A program made the translations under genes and the position numbers. A stretch of DNA of 39,234 bases from Alistipes sp. (GTDB taxonomy: Bacteria > Bacteroidota > Bacteroidia > Bacteroidales > Rikenellaceae): positions 1-39,234 of the forward strand of contig JAFVOR010000010.1 of the NCBI GenBank assembly GCA_017505725.1, written 5' to 3'. The notes beneath the pieces are model-generated. The model was not told where the DNA came from and did no database searches. It was given only the letters and a program-made list of their open reading frames with translations. This document shows, piece after piece, positions 29,424 to 36,918 of this stretch (positions are counted from its first letter, which is position 1; every line of letters starts with the position of its first letter).

Positions 29424-31790
29424 TCAATCTTTTAGTAGTCGTTCGAATGTGCATTGTGCAGTTTTGTGTTCGTTGTCCCACTTCTCGATACGCACCAGAC
29501 GGTAGAGCGAACTTTCGCCCCCGATGGCGAGACGGAAGGTGTTGCGAAAGGATATGGTTGCCCCCTCCTCCGAGAGTAGCGAAGCTGCCTCGGCGGTGGT
29601 GAGCGAGATGTTGAGGGTGATCTGCTGCCCCTCGCTTTGGCGCAAAAGACGAGGCAGATGGTAGCGACTCAAACCCTCGGTGTGGTTGCGCTCCTCGAAG
29701 CAGAGGTTTACCCCCTCCTCATCGACGAATGCTGCGTAGGGATAGCTTTGAGTTGCATTTCCCGCAATCCACACCTCGTTCTCGGGGAGCTCTCGCAGCC
29801 CCTTGTAGCAGACGATGCGTGGCGTAAAGCCGAGGTCGATACCCTGCTCCTCCTCGCCCATATCTCCCACTCGCATCAGCGATGCCGAGCGTGCAAATGC
29901 GAGCATTTTGGAAGCGTTGAGGGTTGTGGCAAAGAGCTTATCTCCCAGCTCGCGTGTCGAGAGCGTGGTGCCATAGAGAGGGTTGCGGTAGCTCCACTCG
30001 CCCAGCGTAGTCTCGTTCTCGAGGTTGAAGCGGTGCGAAGCCAAATCCCCATTGCGATAGGCAAAGTGGTGGTTTTGTGGCTTGTCGAGCCCAGTATCGC
30101 GAATCTCGATTCCGCCGCTGAGATCGATACGGTCGCTGATATCCATCTCCTCGTACCCCTCGTAGAACTCCTCCATCGGCTCGATGTAGACCTCGCGTCG
30201 GCTCTTGTCGGTGTGAAACACAAGGTTGAACATCTCGGCAAGAGCTACCAACAGGTCAATCTGTCGAATCTGACTTGGTGCCACATCCTTGTAACGAATC
30301 AACGAGTTGTAGCCGGGCACCGTTGTGAAGTAGGGGCGTAGGGTAGTGCCATTGCCAACGGTGATGTTCATCCCCGGCTCGGCACCTCCGAACCAGATGG
30401 TGTCGATGATGTATTGCCCACCTGCAGCAATACTCTTCGGAGGCAGACGCAGATCCATCACCACATCTATGCGCCCCTCTTCGTTCATATCGCCCTGATA
30501 GAGAGCCCAATCTTTGGTGTAGGGCATCCAGATCCCCGATGTGCTGTCTCGGTAGATGAGTTGGAGCGAGAGTGGGGCGGTAGCGGGCATAACCACCGTC
30601 GACGAGCGATCACTCCACTGCGCTACGCTGTGGCGATTGCCATCTGCGGTCTCGACCTCGAGTCTGTACTCTTGCCCATTGATGTGGTCGAATACGAAGG
30701 CGCGGTATTGCCATCTCGCTTTGGGTGCGTTGCGGTGATCCTTGAAGGTGTTAATCAGTGGGAACTCCACACAGACACCGTCGACACCCTCCACCACATC
30801 GAAGCCCACAAGTCGCTCTCGCGAGGCCACCTTGTAGTCGGTTGTGTACTCGAGGTGGAGCATAAATCCGACATTGACCGAGCGAACGGGCGTGAAGCAG
30901 ATGTCGCCATACTTTGTCTTCGAGAAGGCGTCAAGAGTGTTGAATGTCTCCCTCATCTGCCTGCCATCGCTATCGAAAGCCAATGGGTTGGCTGTATCCA
31001 CAATCGGGCCTACCGAGTGCAGCTCCACACTCTTCGAGGCGTAGACTCTGCCTGCGTAGTCTGCCGAGGCTGTGAAGGGAGCCGAGCGTCGTGCAAAGAA
31101 GTCGCAACGCTCTTTAGCATCGTGTGCATCGCTTCGCGAGAAGTCGCCACTCATATAGAGCGACTGCCCCAATTCGCTCTCGAAGAATCGGCTGCGCAGT
31201 TTGTATCCCGCCTTGGCGAACACTCTTCGTACCATCTCCGCCACCGAGATAAAGGGGTGGTAGTCGTCAGAGAGCATCACTCGCTCGATGGGTTGGTCCG
31301 ACGAGCCATAGCCACTCTGCTTGCCCTCGCGGTAGACGGGCAGGAAGCGCACCGCCTTCTCCCACTCCCACGAGTCGCTTATGGTGGCGAGGTTGAGCCT
31401 CTCCTCCAACTCTATATCCAGCTCGTCGAGTCGGTTGTGTACCACCTCCTCGATCCACTCGGCACCACCCTCGCTTATGCGGATGAGGTAACCCCCGTTG
31501 CCCCCTTGCAGAGTCGTGGAGCGGAGGTAGGCACTACCTTCGAAGATGGTCACATCGTCGCACTTGATGCAGGCGGTGTGGTGCTCGGCATTGAACCTCG
31601 ATAGCGCATAAATATCCTTGGATGAGGCGAAGATAGCATCGTTGCGTGGGGTGGATGGCAACTCAATCTCGATATCTCGACCACTCCTCGCCCCTTCCAC
31701 ATCGGCGAGTTGCTCGATATCGAATGTTATGGGAACGGTAGGCTCTTTGCCGAGGTCGCACAACGCTCCGTCAATCCATAACTCCATCAT
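29424..31790 (-). CDS. Large phage tail/baseplate-type protein
   Basis: This 788-residue protein has no signal peptide. It resembles large structural proteins found in the tail region of Bacteroidales prophages: an N-terminal beta domain (MMELWIDGALCDLGKE... IELPSTPRNDAIF), a middle with VAEMVRRVFAKAGYKLRSRFF, and a conserved segment QIDLLVALAEMFNLVFHTDKSRREVYIEPM typical of baseplate hub-like proteins. The name is based on remembered patterns and gene context, so the function is probable and not proven. Two ATGs (31790 and 31787) are possible; the start overlaps the previous gene's stop as ATGA. Confidence 0.6.
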   Translation of the reverse strand: MMELWIDGALCDLGKEPTVPITFDIEQLADVEGARSGRDIEIELPSTPRNDAIFASSKDIYALSRFNAEHHTACIKCDDVTIFEGSAYLRSTTLQGGNGGYLIRISEGGAEWIEEVVHNRLDELDIELEERLNLATISDSWEWEKAVRFLPVYREGKQSGYGSSDQPIERVMLSDDYHPFISVAEMVRRVFAKAGYKLRSRFFESELGQSLYMSGDFSRSDAHDAKERCDFFARRSAPFTASADYAGRVYASKSVELHSVGPIVDTANPLAFDSDGRQMRETFNTLDAFSKTKYGDICFTPVRSVNVGFMLHLEYTTDYKVASRERLVGFDVVEGVDGVCVEFPLINTFKDHRNAPKARWQYRAFVFDHINGQEYRLEVETADGNRHSVAQWSDRSSTVVMPATAPLSLQLIYRDSTSGIWMPYTKDWALYQGDMNEEGRIDVVMDLRLPPKSIAAGGQYIIDTIWFGGAEPGMNITVGNGTTLRPYFTTVPGYNSLIRYKDVAPSQIRQIDLLVALAEMFNLVFHTDKSRREVYIEPMEEFYEGYEEMDISDRIDLSGGIEIRDTGLDKPQNHHFAYRNGDLASHRFNLENETTLGEWSYRNPLYGTTLSTRELGDKLFATTLNASKMLAFARSASLMRVGDMGEEEQGIDLGFTPRIVCYKGLRELPENEVWIAGNATQSYPYAAFVDEEGVNLCFEERNHTEGLSRYHLPRLLRQSEGQQITLNISLTTAEAASLLSEEGATISFRNTFRLAIGGESSLYRLVRIEKWDNEHKTAQCTFERLLKD

Positions 31791-32752
31791 ATGCTACCCT
31801 CCTTTATGCCCCATTGGCGAAGGGTGAGTCGCACACTGTCGGGCTCGCCGAACAGGTTGCTGTCGATGACCGATGTGAGCACCTCCACCTCGTGAAGGTT
31901 GTTGCGTCGCTCGATCCACACCTTCGTCGAGGAGATGATCTCGGCCAGAGCCTTGGTGATGTGGCTAGGCTCGTAGCGAGAGTTGAGGAGGAGCAACTGC
32001 TCGGAGGTCGATGATACCACCTGCAAGCCATCGGAGGTGGTGATGGTGTGCTTCTCGCTCTTGCGTTGCGCCTTTGCAATGGCTGGAAAGGTGTATCGCT
32101 CTATCGACCCCTTCTCCGATATCCACGCCAGGCGCAACGATTTGTCGCGAGCCCTCACTACTCTGTAGTGCAGGGTGGTCAACCACTCACCGTTGTGGGT
32201 TATCTCCACCGATAGCGAGCCGATGTTTCTTTCGAAATCCTCGGTCGAAATTGTGAGCCTTACCGCACCTGTAGGTGATGTGTAGTCGAGTGATAAATCG
32301 TCGCCCTGGTCGCTCTCGATGTGGGCTGCAAAGTGGTCATCGACACCTCCTATCAGTAGTAGTTCGTCGCGCTCGCCATAGGCGATGGTGCGGTCGAGAG
32401 GCATCGTGGTCACAATCGTGGGTGCGCTCACCTCGCATCTGTTGACCGAGATGCGTATCGGAGTGGCCTCAACACCGTCGGTGCGTATGGTGTATTTGGC
32501 GGTGGGCAACTCCCCGAACGATGTGCCGACAAGCTGTGTGGGGCGATGCTCGGCAGGGAGTGTGGCGTAGGGGGCGATGTTTACCTCGGCCGAGGTCACC
32601 TTGCGAAGGCGTTGTCGAGCGATGGTCGTGTCATTGTCGCAGTCGACCACTTCGATCTCCACATCTTGTGGTGTGTCGCTCTCGCTCTCGATGCCGAAGC
32701 GCAGAGCAGAATTGCGAGGGGAGAAGTCGTGGGAAAGGGTTGTCAGAATCAT
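31787..32752 (-). CDS. Phage-type structural protein, possibly distal tail or tail fibre
   Basis: This 321-residue, beta-rich protein opens with SHDFSPRNSALRFGIES and later has SRYEPSHITKALAEIISSTKVWIE and a C-terminal VDSNLFGEPDSVRLTLRQWG-like segment. I associate the general style with proteins adjacent to baseplate genes in Bacteroidales prophages, but know of no named family. No catalytic motif is visible. Its stop overlaps the start of the 788-residue gene, so the two are translationally coupled. Confidence 0.5.
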   Translation of the reverse strand: MILTTLSHDFSPRNSALRFGIESESDTPQDVEIEVVDCDNDTTIARQRLRKVTSAEVNIAPYATLPAEHRPTQLVGTSFGELPTAKYTIRTDGVEATPIRISVNRCEVSAPTIVTTMPLDRTIAYGERDELLLIGGVDDHFAAHIESDQGDDLSLDYTSPTGAVRLTISTEDFERNIGSLSVEITHNGEWLTTLHYRVVRARDKSLRLAWISEKGSIERYTFPAIAKAQRKSEKHTITTSDGLQVVSSTSEQLLLLNSRYEPSHITKALAEIISSTKVWIERRNNLHEVEVLTSVIDSNLFGEPDSVRLTLRQWGIKEGSI

Positions 32753-32766
32753 AGTTGTTCTTTGTT

Positions 32767-33171
32767 TTAGAAAATTGTTTCAATCTCGGCTCGCGCCTCC
32801 ATCGCCACAGCTCCGTGGTGGTCGACCGCCTCGGCGCAGGGCGAAATGGTCAGATTGTCGACCACCGCCACCAAACCCTCTTTCGAGAGCTCGACGAAGA
32901 TTTCGAGGAGCTGCTGCTCCATCTCTGCATAGAGTTCGTTGCGCTCAGTTGGTGATAGCTTTGCCCCTTGTTGGGCGACGATGAGCGAGACATTGTAGGT
33001 TATTCGTCCGTGTTTTCGCCCCTCGATGGCAACAAATTTCGGAGTCGAGAGGAAGGCTGCAGGGTAGTGTGAGAGGGATGAGGGGTAGTACGACCTGTCG
33101 TGCTGACATAGCTCGTAGCCACACCTCGTTACCAACCCCTCAATCGCCCTGCACAATAGGGTGCGATTCAT
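32767..33171 (-). CDS. Small protein, first gene of the phage-type cluster (possible tail completion)
   Basis: This 134-residue protein has an N-terminal helix, a strand-rich middle (KFVAIEGRKHGRITYNVSLIVAQQG) and a helix-rich C-terminal part (LSPTERNELYAEMEQQLLEIFVELS). The length and alternating pattern recall tail terminator/completion proteins, but this is a guess. It is the promoter-proximal gene, about 155 bases after the predicted start site, and 14 bases before the next gene. Confidence 0.5.
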   Translation of the reverse strand: MNRTLLCRAIEGLVTRCGYELCQHDRSYYPSSLSHYPAAFLSTPKFVAIEGRKHGRITYNVSLIVAQQGAKLSPTERNELYAEMEQQLLEIFVELSKEGLVAVVDNLTISPCAEAVDHHGAVAMEARAEIETIF

Positions 33172-33256
33172 AGGTTAATAATTGTTGTAAAATGTGTTAA
33201 TAGATTGTTCGTGACTGTCGATAACTGTAGGAATGTTCCGAGCAGTCAGCAAATTT

Positions 33257-33289
33257 GGATGTTGATAAAGTTTTGAACAGGATGTTGAT
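33257..33289 (-). repeat. Imperfect direct repeats in the leader of the phage-type cluster
   Basis: GGATGTTGAT occurs at 33257-33266 and 33280-33289, each followed by a GTTTTGAA/GTTGAAAA-like word. They would lie in the 5' leader of the cluster transcript and could be an operator or an RNA-binding site. Confidence 0.4.
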
Positions 33290-33331
33290 TGCTGTTGAAA
33301 ACCTTGTGTCGATTGACGCCGATTGACGGTG

Positions 33332-33363
33332 CAAATATATAATCGGAAAAGGGGGCTTGTCAA
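33332..33363 (-). promoter_or_regulatory. Promoter of the phage-type cluster (TTGAC-type box, TATATTTG)
   Basis: On the minus strand, TTG (33363-33361, within CTTGACAAG) is followed after 21 bases by TATATTTG (33339-33332). This is one of the best promoters in the window and the only one seen for the eleven genes that follow. Confidence 0.6.
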
Positions 33364-33504
33364 GAGTTTTGGCAAAAAAAATCTAACTCTTTTAGAATCG
33401 AATCGGGGCAATCATCTCATAGTGAAATATTTGAGCGAGATTAAAAAATTGAAATTTTTCTACAAAAAATAGAGTTTTGGCGAACACTCTATACAAAAAA
33501 TGAT

Positions 33505-33512
33505 TATCTTTG
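33505..33512 (+). promoter_or_regulatory. Promoter -7 box (TATCTTTG) for mqnA
   Basis: TATCTTTG lies 63 bases before the ATG at 33576. The leader of ~58 bases includes a GGCTC...GAGCC hairpin (33523-33543) with a T-rich loop. No -33 box is obvious. Confidence 0.5.
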
Positions 33513-33575
33513 TGCGGATAAAGGCTCTTTTTTGGGAGGAGCCGTTAGGTTGAATCAAAACTACGCAAGCGATGG

Positions 33576-34346
33576 ATGATGGCAGTAAACGCAAAAATAA
33601 CCGCCGTATCGTATCTCAATACGATACCCTTCATCTATGGACTTCGACACCACTGTAGCCTCGGTGCCGAACTGTTGCTTGCACCCCCATCACTCTGTTA
33701 CCAAAATTTCGTCGAAGGCAAAGCTGATATTGCGCTTATGCCTGTGGCTATGGTGCCTTCACTCGCTGATGCAGAGATAGTTACCGACTACTGCATCGGT
33801 GCTGTAGGCAAGGTGCGCACAGTGGTGGTGATGAGCAATACCCCTATAGAGAAGGTTTCGCGCATCTACCTCGATGCCCACTCCAAGACCTCTGTTCAGC
33901 TCTGTGGCTACCTCGCCAAAAAGTTGTGGCACATCGAGCCCGAGTGGATTGCTCTCGAGGAGTACTCGCAGCTCGACCACGCCAAGGAGGGAGATGCCTT
34001 CCTGCTCATTGGCGACAAGGTCTTCGACAACGAGGGTCGCTTCGCACACACCTACGATTTGGCAGAGGAGTGGCAGAAGGCTACCAAGATGCCATTCACC
34101 TTTGCTGTGTGGGTGGCTCGCAAGGGCTTGTCTTACGAGGTGCGCGATGAGTTGCAGGCGGCATTCACCTACGGAGTGGAGCATATCTACGAGGCTATCC
34201 TCGAGAGCGACTACGCCGACCGAGAGTATGCCTACGAATATCTCACCGAGAATATCGACTTCTTGTTCGACATACAGAAACACAACGCGCTTAAAAAGTT
34301 CTGGGACTACGGGCTCAAAATCGAGCCGAAGGTCAATCCCGGCTGA
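33576..34346 (+). CDS. mqnA: Chorismate dehydratase (menaquinone biosynthesis, futalosine pathway)
   Basis: MqnA converts chorismate to 3-[(1-carboxyvinyl)oxy]benzoate, the first step of the futalosine route to menaquinone. This 256-residue periplasmic-binding-like protein shows the family features VSYLNTIPFIYGL, GKADIALMPVAMVPS, DAHSKTSVQLCGYLAKKL and LIGDKVFDNEG. There is no signal peptide, so it is cytoplasmic. The start may be either of two adjacent ATGs (33576 or 33579). Other pathway genes (mqnB, C, D) are not adjacent. corA follows in the same direction after a structured 114-base gap. Confidence 0.9.
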   Translation: MMAVNAKITAVSYLNTIPFIYGLRHHCSLGAELLLAPPSLCYQNFVEGKADIALMPVAMVPSLADAEIVTDYCIGAVGKVRTVVVMSNTPIEKVSRIYLDAHSKTSVQLCGYLAKKLWHIEPEWIALEEYSQLDHAKEGDAFLLIGDKVFDNEGRFAHTYDLAEEWQKATKMPFTFAVWVARKGLSYEVRDELQAAFTYGVEHIYEAILESDYADREYAYEYLTENIDFLFDIQKHNALKKFWDYGLKIEPKVNPG

Positions 34347-34358
34347 AGGTAATCAATG

Positions 34359-34445
34359 GTGTTCGGGCTCTTGATAAAACTTCTACCGAACACACAGCAG
34401 GAGACAAAAAAATCGAAGTTAAACCTCAGAGATCTTCGGGTCTCT
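34359..34445 (+). promoter_or_regulatory. Two hairpins between mqnA and corA
   Basis: GTGTTCGG (34359-34366) is complementary to CCGAACAC (34386-34393) with a 19-base loop. Further on, AGAGATC (34428-34434) and GGTCTCT (34439-34445) enclose a TTCG tetraloop, 15 bases before the corA ATG. There is no T-run, so neither looks like a simple terminator. They may form a regulatory leader for corA or an mqnA 3' end. Confidence 0.45.
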
Positions 34446-34460
34446 TAAAATGGAAAAGAG

Positions 34461-35444
34461 ATGATTACTATCTACTTGAAGCAATACAACAAAATTATTC
34501 GCAATGCCGATACCGAGCTCTTCGACGATCTCGGTTTCGATGATATTCTCTGGATCGATATGATGCAGCCTACCATCAAGGAGCAGAAGGCTGTCGAGAA
34601 CTTTATGGAGATCAGCCTCCAGACCAAACAGCAGGTCGAGGAGATTGAGTCCACATCAAAGTACTCCGAGACCGAGAATGCCATCATCTCGAACTCGAAC
34701 TTCTTTGTCCCTACGGGCGATAGCTTCGAGGTCGAGCCGGTGTCGTTCATCCTCTCGAACGAGGGTGTGCTTGTGTCGGTGCGTCAGGCCGAGATGCGTA
34801 CCTTCCGCGAGGCGGAGAAGCGACTGCAGATGAACTATCGCAGCTTCTCGACCGGCTACCACATCCTCATCTCGTTGCTCGAGGTGCGCATCGACTTCGA
34901 TGCCGACCTTGTCGAGTTGGTAGGCCGTCAGGTTTCGTCGCTCTCGAAGACCATCACCAAGGAGGACTCCATCGACAAGGATATCCTCTTGCGCCTCAGC
35001 ACCTTGCAGGAGCGCACAATGGTCCTCCGCGAGAATATCTTCGACCGTCAGCGTATCCTCTCGGGTATCTTGCGTAGCGAGCGTTTCCCTAACGATATCT
35101 ATCCGCGTCTGCAACTTATGATCAAGGATGTCAACTCCCTGATCTCCCACACCGATTTCTCGTTCCAGCGTCTTGACTATATTCAGGATTCGGCTCTCGG
35201 TCTTATCAATATCGAGCAGAACGAGGTGGTCAAGATATTCTCGGTGGCAGCAGTAGTCTTTATGCCCGCAACACTCGTGGCGAGTATCTATGGTATGAAC
35301 TTCAGGGTTATGCCCGAGTTGGAGTGGGTCTACACCCTTCCGAATGGTTGGAATCTCCCGTTGGGCTACATCTTTGCCATTGGTTTGATGATTCTTGCCT
35401 CGGGACTCACAATGGGCTACTTCCGCTACAAGAAGTGGTTGTAG
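34461..35444 (+). CDS. corA: CorA-family magnesium/divalent metal transporter
   Basis: CorA is a homopentameric inner-membrane channel for Mg2+ (also Co2+, Ni2+). The 327-residue length fits. A large cytoplasmic domain (to ~260) with long helices (SLSKTITKEDSIDKDILLRL, LMIKDVNSLISH) precedes two C-terminal membrane helices. The first (FSVAAVVFMPATLVASIY) runs into the signature YGMNF, and the second is LGYIFAIGLMILASGL, followed by the basic tail RYKKWL. There is no Shine-Dalgarno. The M20 gene follows after 34 bases and may be co-transcribed. Metal selectivity cannot be read from sequence. Confidence 0.93.
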   Translation: MITIYLKQYNKIIRNADTELFDDLGFDDILWIDMMQPTIKEQKAVENFMEISLQTKQQVEEIESTSKYSETENAIISNSNFFVPTGDSFEVEPVSFILSNEGVLVSVRQAEMRTFREAEKRLQMNYRSFSTGYHILISLLEVRIDFDADLVELVGRQVSSLSKTITKEDSIDKDILLRLSTLQERTMVLRENIFDRQRILSGILRSERFPNDIYPRLQLMIKDVNSLISHTDFSFQRLDYIQDSALGLINIEQNEVVKIFSVAAVVFMPATLVASIYGMNFRVMPELEWVYTLPNGWNLPLGYIFAIGLMILASGLTMGYFRYKKWL

Positions 35445-35478
35445 AGATTGCAAAAGGCAAAAACAGACAAACTTAAAT

Positions 35479-36897
35479 ATGATTAAAACACTCATTGCAT
35501 CAGCATTGTTGGTGTCGAATGTCGGTCTCGATTGGCTGAACTCAAATTTTGATACCTACGACAAAATTCAGAAACGGCTCTACGAGTATGCCGAGCCGGG
35601 CTATATGGAGCTCAAGAGTGCGGAGTTGCTCATCCGGCACCTCGAGGAGAATGGCTTCAAGGTGGAGCGTGGCGTGGCGGGTATACCTACAGCCTTTGTA
35701 GCGAGCTTTGGCTCGGGTAAACCGGTAATGGCGGTACTTGCCGAGTATGATGCTCTGCCGGGTTTGTCGCAGGACACAACGCCCGAGAACAGACCGCTTG
35801 TCGAGGGCGGTTATGGACACGCCTGTGGTCACAACCTCATCGGTACAACCGCATTGTCGGCTGCTGTGGCGGTGTCGAAGTGGCTCGCCGAGGGACACGA
35901 GGGAACAATCCGTCTCTATGGCTGTCCTGCCGAAGAGGGTGGCGGTGGCAAGACCTATATGGTGCGCGAGGGGTTGTTCAAGGATGTAGATTGCTGCATC
36001 TCCTACCACCCGTCGCGTCGCAACGACATACTCGACAAGACACAATCGGCAAAGATTGGCATCATCTTCGACTTTGAGGGTAAGACCTCTCACGCAGGTG
36101 CTACCCCTTACGAGGGTCGTTCGGCTCTCGATGCAGTCGAGGCGTTGAACTTTATGATGAATCTCAACCGCGAGCATATTCACCCCGATTGCAGAATGCA
36201 CTATGTGATTACCAATGGCGGTGAAGCTCCGAACATCGTGCCCGACAAGGCTCAGGTCTACTACTATCTTCGCCATCCGAATCCTGAGGTGTTGAAGGAT
36301 CTATTGAAGCGTACTTTGGCTGCTGCTGAGGGCGCTGCAATGGGTACGGGTACCACCGTTAAGCATAGCTTTGTGAGCGGTACATATCATATTTTGCGAA
36401 ACAACCATCTGGCCTATATGGCACATCGCAACCTCGAGAGGGTGGGCGGTGTGATGCTTAGCGAAGAGGAGAAGGCTTATGTCAGGGAGTTGCACCGCAA
36501 TGCGGGACAGAGCGGCGATGTCAATTTCTCGCAGTATGAGAAGATTTTGCCTCACAAAGAGGTAACTGTTGGAGGTGGTGGCTCGGACGATACGGGCGAT
36601 GTATCGCAGGTTGTGCCTCTCTGCCGTGTGCAGACCTGTGTAAGTCCAATGACCTCGCACACTTGGCACTTCGCCTCAATCAGTGGCACATCCATCGGTA
36701 CCAAGGCTATGATGAACGCAGCAAAAACCATCTGCCTCACATTTATCGAACTCTACAAGAATCCTAAGGAGCTGAAGAAGATTCGCCAGGAGTGGGAGTC
36801 GGTGCAGGGCAAGGACTACAAGCACGAGTGCTTGGTTGGCAACGCCCCACCAGCACTGGAGTTCTTTTACAACAAGGCAAAGAAGAGTCAGAAATAG
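35479..36897 (+). CDS. M20-family amidohydrolase (AbgB-like), copy 1
   Basis: This is a 472-residue M20D metallopeptidase-type protein, close to aminobenzoyl-glutamate hydrolase subunit B. Metal-site motifs are GYGHACGHN, CPAEEGGGGKTYM and SYHPSRRN, with a late histidine in SPMTSHTWHF. The dimerisation domain has SHAGATPYEGRSALDAVEA. The C-terminal SDDTGDVSQVVP matches AbgB. The true substrate is unknown; peptide-like amides are the family norm. The first ~18 residues (MIKTLIASALLVSNVGL) are hydrophobic and could be a weak signal peptide. The ATG at 35479 avoids overlap with corA. It is duplicated in tandem with the next gene at a fixed offset of 1440 bases. Confidence 0.87.
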   Translation: MIKTLIASALLVSNVGLDWLNSNFDTYDKIQKRLYEYAEPGYMELKSAELLIRHLEENGFKVERGVAGIPTAFVASFGSGKPVMAVLAEYDALPGLSQDTTPENRPLVEGGYGHACGHNLIGTTALSAAVAVSKWLAEGHEGTIRLYGCPAEEGGGGKTYMVREGLFKDVDCCISYHPSRRNDILDKTQSAKIGIIFDFEGKTSHAGATPYEGRSALDAVEALNFMMNLNREHIHPDCRMHYVITNGGEAPNIVPDKAQVYYYLRHPNPEVLKDLLKRTLAAAEGAAMGTGTTVKHSFVSGTYHILRNNHLAYMAHRNLERVGGVMLSEEEKAYVRELHRNAGQSGDVNFSQYEKILPHKEVTVGGGGSDDTGDVSQVVPLCRVQTCVSPMTSHTWHFASISGTSIGTKAMMNAAKTICLTFIELYKNPKELKKIRQEWESVQGKDYKHECLVGNAPPALEFFYNKAKKSQK

Positions 36898-36918
36898 CAT
36901 CACATAAATAGTCTATCA

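Larger units (their letters stand above)
33172..33575. other. Divergent promoter region between the phage-type cluster and mqnA
   Basis: This AT-rich spacer has no gene. It contains the minus-strand promoter for the phage-type cluster (33332-33363), two direct copies of GGATGTTGAT 23 bases apart (33257 and 33280) and a GATTGACG pair (33311-33328) in its leader, and the plus-strand -7 box for mqnA (33505-33512). A GGCTC/GAGCC hairpin (33523-33543) lies in the mqnA leader. Confidence 0.6.

Noticed and set aside
30414-31604. 396-codon antisense frame inside the large tail-type gene, and similar long antisense frames at 5062-6003, 7217-8272 and 17704-18798
   Set aside because: They arise because GAG/GTC/CTC-rich host codons rarely give stops on the opposite strand. 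The sense proteins have clear family features.
24255-33171. Reading the phage-type block as a complete, inducible prophage
   Set aside because: No integrase, repressor, replication, terminase, tail tube or tape-measure genes are present, and no flanking tRNA or direct repeats were found by eye.
33523-33543. Hairpin in the mqnA leader as a riboswitch
   Set aside because: It is only a 5-base-pair stem with an 11-base loop and matches no known aptamer.
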